From Acorus gramineus (lineage: Eukaryota > Streptophyta > Magnoliopsida > Acorales > Acoraceae): a DNA stretch of 64,000 nt. This document shows positions 39,624 through 50,500 of the stretch, piece by piece. The notes under the pieces were generated by a model. That model ran no database searches. It saw only the letters and a program-made list of their open reading frames with translations, and was not told where the DNA came from. Within the stretch, counting starts at the first letter, position 1, and each line of letters opens with the position of its first letter. The stretch spans positions 8,597,670-8,661,669 of the forward strand of contig CM060856.1 of NCBI GenBank assembly GCA_030737835.1. The letters are read 5' to 3'. The translations under genes and the position numbers were made by a program.

Positions 39624-39891
39624 AGAAAAATGTCACACTCAGTCATTTTTACCGACCAAACCGTAGACCACACATGTTTTCATTTTTAAAAAATAATAAA
39701 CATTATATAATTATGTAAATGTTTTGGTAAAAAGTATATATCACTCTATTTTGAGTTGAATAAATTAATTTTTAGTAAGTATAAAAAAACATTGATGGGG
39801 TATATTCATCATCTAACAAAATACACATTTCAAACGAAATATATAAGACTGTATTTTAGATTATTAAAAACCTGAATGTAACAACGCCCCT
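39624..39891 (+). repeat. Dispersed AT-rich repeat, copy 2 (MITE-like)
   Basis: Aligns by eye along its length with 1878-2152: AAAAATGTCACACTCAGTCA at the left, AAAAAATAATAAACATTAT, then GTATATATCACTC-type and AGACTGTATTTTAGA segments. It lies in the same orientation as copy 1. Confidence 0.5.
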
Positions 39892-40221
39892 CAAAAAACC
39901 TCTCTCGTTAGTTCAGCCCACCTCGAAAAAGTGTCATGAATCTTTCTGTATATATTCATTGTATAAAAAAAACTTTTTTAAAAAATAAAATGTCATGCAT
40001 GAGAGAATATCCAAATTTTTTCCATCACACTAATTTTCTTTTTTTTTTTTAAGTCTCACACTGATGAAAAGTGGAAGCACGTGATCCTGCCGCGCACCAC
40101 AAAAAACGCGGGAAGAGAGGGGAACAGATAATCTTCCATCAACAGCTGTCCGGATTTTCGAAAGAAAAAAAAACAGCCGTTTAGATTTTCGACCGTTGGC
40201 GCTCCTCTCGCCCTCTCGAGA

Positions 40222-40640
40222 AACTATAAAAACCTAACGTCCTCCAAGAAAATCAATTCATGATCAAGAAACAAAGAAACCCCTTCGTCGTAATGGCGGT
40301 CCCTGTTCAGCCCTTCGACCCGATTCGACGAGTCCTTTCAAACGATCCTTTTATTGGTGTTTCAGAGCCAAAAGTTTGTATTTCTTAATTTTATTTATTT
40401 TTATAATTTGGGTTTAATTTGTTAAGAGAGACCCATTCCTATTGTTCTTTCTTTGGATCATTGTGACTCGTGATTTGGTGATGTTGATAGGGCAGAGTAC
40501 AAGAGGGGCTGGAGGAGAAAGACATTGGATTCTCAAAATGCTGATTTTTAGGGAGAATCCAAGGAGTTGCGTTCGTTTGTTTGATAAGATGCCACGAAAG
40601 GATTAAAATAAGGATCATGATGTCAAGGATTTCCGTTCTA
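40222..40640 (+). pseudogene. Possible short gene or gene remnant with TATA box, unrecognised
   Basis: ACTATAAAAACC near 40224 is a good TATA box. About 65 bases later an ATG (40293) opens a 31-codon frame beginning MAVPVQPFDPIRRVLSNDPF. A plausible donor (CCAAAA|GTTTGT) and acceptor (GTTGATAG|GGCAGAG at about 40492) would add 17 codons before a stop. Further down, a different frame reads LFDKMPRKD, faintly like a PPR motif, and then breaks. I cannot assign a family. A short real gene, a decayed gene and coincidence all remain possible. Confidence 0.25.
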
Positions 40641-41361
40641 TACCTAAAGTAATGTTATTGCCCTTATTTCAATTGCAACCCCAACCAATGCTTCATGTTT
40701 TTTTTATTTTTTATTATTATTTGTTTATCTCAAAGATTGCTTCTCTCAATTTTTTTTAATCATACATAAAAATTGTAAAATTATACATAAAAATTGGGAT
40801 AGTGGGTTTGGACTTGAAGTTCAGTAGTTGAGAAGAAAATTTATAGGCAAGATGTTATGAGTCAAGTCAAGGATAGAGAAGTTTTATTCAATGTATCAAT
40901 CTCAATTTTTTTAGTTGGTCTGCTCGTATACATAATTTCAAAATTCTACTTGTTTTTTAATTGAAATATATATGAATCGGGTTACTTTGTTGCAGAGCAT
41001 TTATTTCTACATCTCGGTGGGCGGATTGATTTTGTTAGAAGTTATGAGTGTAATGGGTTAAATGAATTTATATATGGTCTGAGAATTATTTTGTCAACTT
41101 ATATATTGAGAAACTGTCTACCCATATACATGTCTCCAAAGCTGTGACTGCTCTTGAAAACTATAAATTATATATGAATAAAAGTCTAGATAAATCAGCA
41201 CATATTGTTTTTAAAAATGATTTTTAATTTATATATATATATATTACAATTATGCAATATATATTACATTTAAGAGTCTATGATAATATATTTATAGGTG
41301 ATTGGAGAACAGCCTTTGGTATGCAAATGCATTAGCGTTGAGCGCCTACAAAAGAACAGAG

Positions 41362-41454
41362 TGGGCTTGGTTGGACTTTTCATGGGCTTAAACACACACC
41401 ATTTCACCGGCCCATTATTTGGACTAGTGAAAATTGGCGGGGTTACTTCCCGCC
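41362..41454 (+). promoter_or_regulatory. Promoter motif cluster of RPN1 copy 1 (TGGGC elements and inverted GGCGGG/CCCGCC)
   Basis: TGGGC occurs at 41362-41366 and 41383-41387, and GCCCA at 41410-41414. An inverted element, GGCGGGGTTACTTCCCGCC, lies at 41436-41454. The block is conserved upstream of copy 2 although the flanks are not. TGGGC resembles the proteasome-related element bound by stress NAC factors in plants, and CCCGCC halves resemble E2F sites. Those readings come from general knowledge. Confidence 0.5.
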
Positions 41455-41496
41455 AGACGACAAACGATCACCACATCAACGGTGGACGATGAGCTC

Positions 41497-41504
41497 TATA
41501 AATA
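41497..41504 (+). promoter_or_regulatory. TATA box of RPN1 copy 1
   Basis: TATAAATA lies 89-96 bp upstream of the start codon at 41593. The same motif stands at the matching place upstream of copy 2. Confidence 0.7.
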
Positions 41505-41592
41505 CACGGAGATTTCGAAGGAATAAAAAAAGCGAGGAACCCAAGCATTCGAATTTCGAAGCAGACGAAGCGAGCGAGCGAGCGAGGGAGAA

Positions 41593-44500
41593 ATGGCGGT
41601 CGATACAAACCCTAATTCGACCTCTCCCGACCCCTCAAAGGCTCCATTGAAGGATCAGAAGAAGAAGAAGCACGCGAAGAAAGAAGAGGATCTGGTGAGC
41701 TCGATCCATTCCCCGCTGTATTTTTTTTATGCATATAAAATTTTGCTCGAAATCTTCATCGTGTGATCTCTAATTGTGCGTTTTGGAACCCTAGTCCAGG
41801 GAAGATATGGATTTAATTGATCGATTGGAGGTCTATGTCAATAATGTCCAAGGACCTGATCTCGAACTCCAGAGTGTCGCCTTAGAGAGATTGAAGTGAT
41901 AATTTGAATCTTATGTTGGATATGAGTGACTGATTTTTTTGCCGGAGGAAGTGAATTCAGGACCTTGTCTTTCCGTGTGTCATTTACAGCGAGGAAATCC
42001 GTCCATCAACAGGCTCGATCCTTTCTATTCCGAAGTCTTTGAAGTATTTAAAGTCCCATTACCCATTTTTGTGCGCCTTTTTTGAGAAGCTTACGAAGGA
42101 TTCAGATGTACAGGTGACAGTTTTTGTTTCTTTTGCTCCCTTTTTTTTTTTTTTGGAATTGTTAGTGAATTAGGTTTTAATGTTTGGTTTTACAAATTGC
42201 AGAAGAAGTTTGCTGACATTCTAATGTTTGGTTTTACAAATTGCAGAAGAAGTTTGCTGACATTCTGTCAGTTTTGGCAATGACCATGGATATGGGAGAG
42301 CAGGTAATTTAATCTGAAGCTCTTTTGCTGCACCATTATTATTTCATTTTTTTATGGTTATTTACACTCTCTGTTGATCGTGAAAATTAAATTATTGTTC
42401 CAGTGAAGAGAATCAAGGAAGGGATAAGATTTTGGATAAGCCAAATTGTCATACTTTGTTTGTTTTTGGCTGTCTGATAATTAGTTGTTCATATGAACTT
42501 TTGTATGAACTAGATTTTGTTCTTATTCACTTTTTTTTTCTGGATGCCTGTATAGGAGAGCCTCAAATATAAGCTTTTGGGTACAACAGAAGATATTGGT
42601 TCTTGGGGTCATGAATATGTACAGTAAGCACCAAGTAATTTTCAGTTGAAAGGAGATAATATAGTTTGTTAAATATCTGTTATTTAATGAATACCACATA
42701 GAAAAGAGGGATGTCCTAATCACTGCTTCCTCATTTTTTACTTAGCCGGTGTGATAACCATGACCTTCAGTTTTTTTAATTGTTTGTAATTCTCTGTCTC
42801 TCAAGTAATATTTTTGTACTGATTTATACAAGATTTGGTTTTGTTTAATCAGGAACCTTGCAGTAGGAATCCCCCGAGAGTATATAATGCGAAAGGTTAG
42901 GGAGTGAAAATTTTCACCATGTTTGCTAACACTTTACATTTTCCCCAATTTAAAATATCCCCCTGTCTCTTTCATTTAGTTTCCACAGTTTGTGAAGTTG
43001 GAAACCTCCTTGGTATATACAATAAAACTATGCAATGCTTCCATCAGGGTGGATCATGCTAATGAATATATTATTAAAGTAACCATTTTTTTTTGTATAA
43101 AAAAAACTTATATTGGCATATTATACATTGTTTTATTTTCATTAAAAGAAATTGTGGTCTAACTGGATTCATTGAGCTTAGTCCGGTTCAAAGCATGTTC
43201 CACCATTTTAAATTTTAGGCTTTGATTATATTTGAGATGAAATCGTAATAGACTTCTCAAGGTAGCTGCTATTGCATAAAGGGGTCTCTATGTGCACCAT
43301 ATACCAGATATCTGTGGGGGTTAAAACCTCATCATTCCATGTTCCTATTTTGTTTTTATATCAGTTTGAATTTTACATCACATTTAAACTGATTTTTGGG
43401 TCTTTGGCCATCCTTTCTTATTACTGTGTTATGTTTCTTATTGTCTCCCTTGACAGCGTAACGGCTGGCCAATAGTTGATATGATGGATTTGGTGAACCA
43501 GATTGTTGCATTTCAGATGAAGGTATGGATCATGGTGATTGTGTTCCTCAGCCACACATTAATAATGTAGTTAGGAATCTGATTGTAATATCCGATTCTC
43601 TCTACCTTTAAGGTATGAAATTTGGAGGGATGTACAATTAACTCATATGTGGGTGATTGGCCATTCACACTAACATTCATGTCTGTTGTGTATATCATTA
43701 GATCTCACTTCATGAAAATAAATCTAACAATTTTTCAAAAAAAGAAAAAAGAAAATGATTTAGAAAAACTTAAGTTGGCATGGTACAGGCCGATTAAATT
43801 ATTAATATAATTAGTAGCATGAATAAATTTCGTAGTGATTTTTCATTACCAAGTGTGGATATTGCTTTGCCAAGTTACAGTTGGAAATTTTAAATAATAT
43901 GTGAACTTTCATGGCAGCCATGGATAGTTAACCTCCAATAGTCCAATGAAGACTAAATGTTGTTTTCCATTTTTTTAGGCTATTGACATATAAAATTATG
44001 TGATCCATAACAAAGGAACTCAAGAAGTAAATGAAATTTTCTTTTGACTATCAACACCGTGATCCTGATTTACGCATTTTTGATATGGAAGGAGTTTCTG
44101 TATGATGTATGGTGATTCTAGCATAATTCTATTAGAGAATATGTAGCAGTGACCTTTGGTGTGTGTTTGACACTGACTCAATTGCTCAACCAGAGATTGG
44201 GAGGTGTAAGATGTTTTGATACTCAGACAGTTTCTGTTATTGTGTAGTAATACTGTTAGTCGCACACTATCTATTTGAGCTGGTGCTTCAATTTTTTTTA
44301 ACTTGATAACTTGATACTGCACTTTTCATGTTAATATGGATTTGAATGGTTTCTTCATCTCATTTTCCATTATTTGGCTAAATTTTACTTTTCTTCATTC
44401 TTACGATCAAAATCTGGCTATCATTTATCAATCATATCAACTATTGATGTATCTGTTTTCGTATTTCAGCACAATGCTGAACATGAAGCTGTGGATATTT

Positions 44501-47500
44501 TGACAGAGGTTTAGTCTGATCTCTCATTTGTTATTGTATAATTTTGCCTGCATTTGTCACAGAACTAATAAAGATCATTTAAGTCTAGGTTGAAAGCGTT
44601 GATCTGTTGACTGAGCATGTTGATGAGACAAATTACAAAAGGACATGCCTGTATCTCACCAGTTATTCTAGGTATATAATTCTCAATCACCAAGTCTGAA
44701 TATGTGGTGGAGTAGTTTTTTTAAACATTCTTGGGCCTTTGTTTTATATCATGATGATGTGTTTTCTGGATGGTGAAATTAAGAGTTCATTTAAATGATG
44801 TCAGATGAAATTAACAAATTTGGACAAGGCCTTACTGGATAGAGGGAGCAAATCTAGGCTGATGGTCCGAAGGGAATATTATGGTTTAAAGGGGTTTCAA
44901 AGTTGATTGGGTTCTCTGATTTTCTAATTAGCATGGGCATTTTAGTGTGGATTAGTTTCAGTTTATAAAGTAATCAACAACCTACATAAACACGATAAAA
45001 AAAAAAAAAAAAAAAAATTGGACAAAATGTTTGATACCTGCACCATTATGGTTGGAAAAATTTTACAGTTGTGTGAAGGCCTTTTTATGGATTAAAGACT
45101 TTAATTTCTAATTTCTGGTGAAATAGGAACCAAGGGTTAATTTCTAATTTCTGGTGAGATTGGAACCAAGGGTTAAAAAAGCCTGTGAAATCTCTTTATC
45201 AGTAGCATATGTATGTTTTATATGGACAATTTCTTATCTCATTTGAATATCTTGCAGGTACACATTTCCTGGTGTGGATGATATAACAGCTTTGCGTACA
45301 GCATATACAATCTATTTGAATTTTAAAGATTACACAAGTTCCCTTCGAGTTGCACTTTTCTTTGAAGACATTCAGGTCAATATTTTTAAAGTATTTTTTA
45401 AAAATAGATTATCGAAGAATTATCTTAATGAATCACAATTTAAAACCTTTGTTATGGCAGTCTGTGAAGCGAGTGTTCACAAATTGTGAGGATCTGCTGC
45501 AGAAGAAGCAATTTTGTTACATTATTGCACGACATGTAGGTTTGATATGTAAAATTCCGAGTATCTTGAGTATCCAATGCACTCCGATTTTGTTATATCC
45601 ATAGCCTTTGTTTATCAGTGTAACAAGTTGGTCCTATTGTTATGCATGTCATGTCATCTATACTTCCTGATGGAGGAGATACTAATGTTACCTTGTACTT
45701 GGTATGACATGTCTTGCATGTCATCATCCACCAACACTTTTCCTAAAAAAATTGTGTGCTGGGTATGATATATTTTTTCTCTCAATACCTTTGGCATATA
45801 CATGTATGCTTTATTCTCCATTGGTAGAATTTATTTTTCCATTCACAATGAGGGATATTTTTCTATCATCTTAGATAATTGTGGAAACAAGTTTCGTAGT
45901 TGAATAATGTGTTATTCACTGATGTGGCTATCTCTTGCTTCTGATTATCTTTCATACCTTTCTATATTGGGCTCTACAGCATTAAATATTTCTATGCCTC
46001 GGACCTTGACCCATGTTTGTTAACCTTTGATGAATAAGGGTATGGTACTGGAACTGGACGATGAAATGGCTGAAGAGGATGAGGATCGAGAGGCATTGCA
46101 GGATATCATCAACAATTGCAAATTAAGTGAAGGGTATCTTTCTGTGGCCCGTGATCTAGAGGTTATGGAACCAAAATCTCCCGAAGACATCTATAAGGTA
46201 GCGACACTTGTGCAATAGAAAGTATATTAGAGTTTGGTTTATTGTATGGTTTCAAATTTCTGTGCTTGTGATTGCCTCATGTTTTTAATCCAACAAAATT
46301 TGATGTTTGAATCCAGTTTATATTACACATATCAGTGATTGTGTTTCCAAATGATGCTTTGAAATTTTTCTTTATTATTTTCACAATCTGTGGCTATAGT
46401 GATTTTTTGGCAATCAAATTTGAGTTGACATTCAGTGTTGGTAGAAGTAGAACAATTCGGGGATTGCTGTATATCTTATATTATCCTTTCAAAGTTGTTA
46501 TCATATTTTGAGGTGACTGAATGCGCAGAGATCTCTCTGGTAAAAAGAAAATTATTGTTCCTTCTTAGTCTGTTTGGATTTATTATATTTTTTTTTTATA
46601 AAATTTTCTGATTATCTTTTTGATGGTATGTAAGCTATGTTAATCCACTGAATATTACTGTTCTTAAGAATTATTTATTGGATACAAATTATTTTAATGA
46701 TTCTTCCAGTGAAATTAAGACCGAGTCATCTTCTTGTTGAATTTTTAAAGGTCACAAGAGAACAAGCTGGTAGATAATTTAGTAGAATATTTAAAACTGT
46801 CTACACCCCCCCGTCTTGTTTTTTATTATTGGTTTTCCAATGTTTTCAGTCAGGTGAGAAGTCTTCATTGGACAGGACATTTATTTATGTTAATATGGTC
46901 ATCTTTTATTGCAAGGGTTGGATATCCATTGCATTAGGACGAGGAACATTAAAAATTGGGAGCGAAAAGACAAGGTGTCACTATCTTGCAAAGTAGTTCC
47001 CGCCTTCCCAGTGCTTTAGGGAACCTATTTATGTTGATATAGAATATCAGTTGCTTATCAACCATTAATGATGAATGATTGAGAATCCTCTGTTTCATAC
47101 TGGGGTACAAGATACATGAAATCCCTAGCAAGTAATCGCACGTGCTACATTAGCTTTAACATCATTTATCTTGTCAATGTTCCCAGAATCCATGAGTCTA
47201 CCAACCCCTATTTCTATAAACCATATCACATAAAATCTTCATATACCTCAGAATAAAATCCCCAGATGTCCACATAGTTGGAAAAAATGAAGAAAAATTA
47301 ATATCCAGTTTTGGCTTCTGATTGCATACTTTATGCGCATTTTTTTTCCTGCAACAGCATATGCGGTCAGTGTGGACAGATTTTTTTTTTTTAATAAAGA
47401 GTGGTAACAATATGAGGACTATGCAACCCCATATGTGATATTTTCTGCATATGTGGCCCGAAACCTGCATATGGGGTTTAAGCCATACAACATTTATGAC

Positions 47501-50500
47501 CGCATATGGATACTTTGATGTGTTCACCATCCACAAGTTTCCATGATCACAAATAATGTGACAGGACTAATACCCCCTTTAATATTTATTCATGTAGATG
47601 TTAGGGCTCATTTCCTAGATGTGCCTTTTTCCATTGGTTTTGTATAGGGAGCAGAACTCTTGTATTGATTTTTGAGATTAATGTACTAGGTGGTACCGTG
47701 GTACTTTTCATTTTCAATGAAGAGCTATTTTTAGTACCGTTCTGCCCTGTAGGGTCTCCAGATGAGCTTGAGTATGGTTTCAAAAAAAAATCTTATGTAT
47801 ACTCATATTCTGTGCATATATCATTTCCTTTTCATGGTTAACACATGGTGAAAATTTTAAAATTCTTGAGTTTTCTGTTTTTTTAGATGCACTTGATCGA
47901 TGATTGGTCAACTTCCAGTGTTCATTCAGCCAGGCAGAATTTAGCAGCCACCTTTGTGAATGCCTTTGTGAATGCAGGGTTTGGTCAGGTAGACAAGAAA
48001 CATTTCAGAAATGTTGATTTTCAACTACAGCGGGCTTAATATGCACACATGTTTTCATTTTGATCAGGATAAATTTATGACTGTTCCCTCAGAGTTCTCT
48101 AGTGGCAGTTCTTCTGGTGATTGGATATTCAAAAATAAGGAACATGGGAAAGCTAGTGCTGTGTCAAGTCTGGTATGTTTCTCTTTATTTATCAAACTAA
48201 TAATAATAACTTCATGCATCAGAATTTAACTATTGAGTAATTTGTCAGGGGATGATTTCACTGTGGGACATTGACTCTGGTCTTGCTCAAATTGACAAGT
48301 GTCTGTACAGTGATGACAACCAAATTGTTGCCGGAGCATTGTTAGCGGTGGGGATTGTAACCTGTGGCATTAAGAATGAATATGAACCTGTAAGTTCTAT
48401 TGTTTTTCTGCACAACAACGATCCTATCATTAGCGGTTCCCTATTTTTTTTTGAAAATTCTTTCCATAGATTTCTATTGTTATCATTGGAATTTCAGGCA
48501 TTGGCTCTTCTTCATGGATTCACAAACAAAAACGATACTACCATCCGCATTGGAGCAATAATGGGCCTTGGCATTGCCTATGCAGGATCCCGGAAAGTGG
48601 AGGTGAAAGATTTTTACCAAACCAATTGATCAGCTTGTTACAGTCCAGGAGCTTTGATCATATGCTAGCTGATTTTTCTTGTGTTTGCAGCTTGGGATAT
48701 CTTTGGACCAGATATTGTGTGATGCAACGACACCCGTAGAAGTTCTTGCATTTACTGCAATTTCTCTGGGTTTGGTTTTTGTTGGCTCTTGCAATGAAAT
48801 GCTTGAACAGACATTTATAAATCTCCTAAATAAACACAGAGAGGATGCACTGAATGATTCTCTCATCCGGTTCCTTCCAGTAGCCCTTGGACTTCTGTTC
48901 CTTGGAAAGGAGGTAGTGGGGGGAAAATAGTAGTTGTTAATTTTTTTATATACTTTCTTTGCAGTAAATAATGCTTCAAATATCACTTCAATGCTATCTA
49001 TTAATCTTCTCATATCTAATTCTTTGTTTGACATCAGTATCCATCTTCACTCCCATGCAAGAGAATAAATTGCAAGACCAAAACATGCAAGCTGACCTTT
49101 TAAAATATCTATGCCAGCAAGATGCACAGTTCAGCAAGTATTAATGCATCATCTCCTTGAAGCAATTATTGTTTTGTTTTTTATAACATCTATTCATATA
49201 CATTAGTAAATAAGCATATTTTATGCTTCTATGCATGGATTTGGGTTAAGACTTAAGATGAATAATGTATTAAGCAATCAATGGACTTCAACCTAAGATG
49301 TATAGATCATGTGGTTTTTTGGTGTTGAATTCACATATTATGTAGGATATATTGATGTAAATTGAGTTCATAATTTGGGCTAGCAAGCATAAAAGGATGG
49401 GGCACCGAATGAGCAATGCAATGGGATAATTGCAGTCATGTAGATGTAACGATCATATGGAAGTTATATAGATGGCCTACTGGACACCAATTTATATGGT
49501 CCTTGGTGATCTTGATAGGATACTTTGATGATTGAAAGTGTTTGACTGCATCTATATATCTTATCATTTAGAATAAGTATGTGCTGAGTGTCTGAACACG
49601 TATGCTTGTTTTTAATAGATACCATCTTGTTATGTGTCTTGGAGATTTCTTATACATCAGGGGAATATACCTGTAATGCATGGACAAAGTTTTGTATCTT
49701 TTTATTTCATTCTATATCCACATGAGTTCTGCACTCGTTTGGTCACTGAGCTTTGATGTAGTTCGGGTTTTGCAGTTTTGCTTTACTTATTTTTTATATT
49801 CATGTTTTTGAATCAACTAGGACTATAGCAAGGACACCAGTGACTATTTACATATATTTAATGAAAAGATAAGAAGATTCTGTGATGTTATACTTCGGTC
49901 CTTGGCATTTGCAGGAACTGGAGATGTAGACCAGGTATTTTTTTAATGCTTTATATCTATTATAAAATAATATAAGATTCTTTGCTTTTTTGTGGAGACA
50001 GTTTACCGTTCTCTTGTGTAGATCCAAGTACTTCAAAGATACTGTGCAGAAGATACAGTGAAGAATGAACTCCATCAAGGACCTGCGGTGCTTGGAATTG
50101 CACTTGTTGGAATGGCAGAAGAAGTGGGGATTGATATGGCTATTCGGGCGTTGGAGCATTTCTTACAATATGGGGGGCAGAACATTCGGCGAGCAGTGCC
50201 TCTTGCACTTGGTCTTCTCTGCATATCCAACCCAAAGGTATGGCTTTCTATTGGAAAATGACAGATTTAACAACTCCATTCCCTGATTGTGGCTGTTTTA
50301 TTGGCATTTACATGTTGTAGAACATCTATAATCTAATGCACATTGGTTGAGGATGGAAAGTTTTGAGTCACACAATAGGGGAAATTGGGAAGGAGAAACA
50401 GAATTTATTGTTAACACGTGGGATTGGTGGGGTTGGTTGGGCTGCCCCTAATGTGGAAATTACTTACTAATGAATGAAATGCATATATTTTTATGTTTTT

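Larger units (their letters stand above)
35440..40200. other. Gene-poor, AT-rich intergenic region with small repeats
   Basis: I recognise no protein here. Contents: a candidate small element at about 36218-36424, with loosely inverted GCGTTTAAATTGGTTTTT and AAAGCCAGCTAAACAC ends; a GC-rich patch at about 36770-36960; a 36-bp tandem duplication at 37225-37294; a candidate MITE at 37313-37545; a GC-richer patch at about 38430-38560; and a dispersed repeat at 39624-39891. The rest is A/T-rich with no further structure that I can see. Confidence 0.5.

Noticed and set aside
42203-42303. First of the two duplicated acceptors as the normal start of RPN1 exon 4
   Set aside because: It adds 44 bases, breaks the frame and meets a stop; the second acceptor restores the conserved [10 protein letters not shown] sequence.
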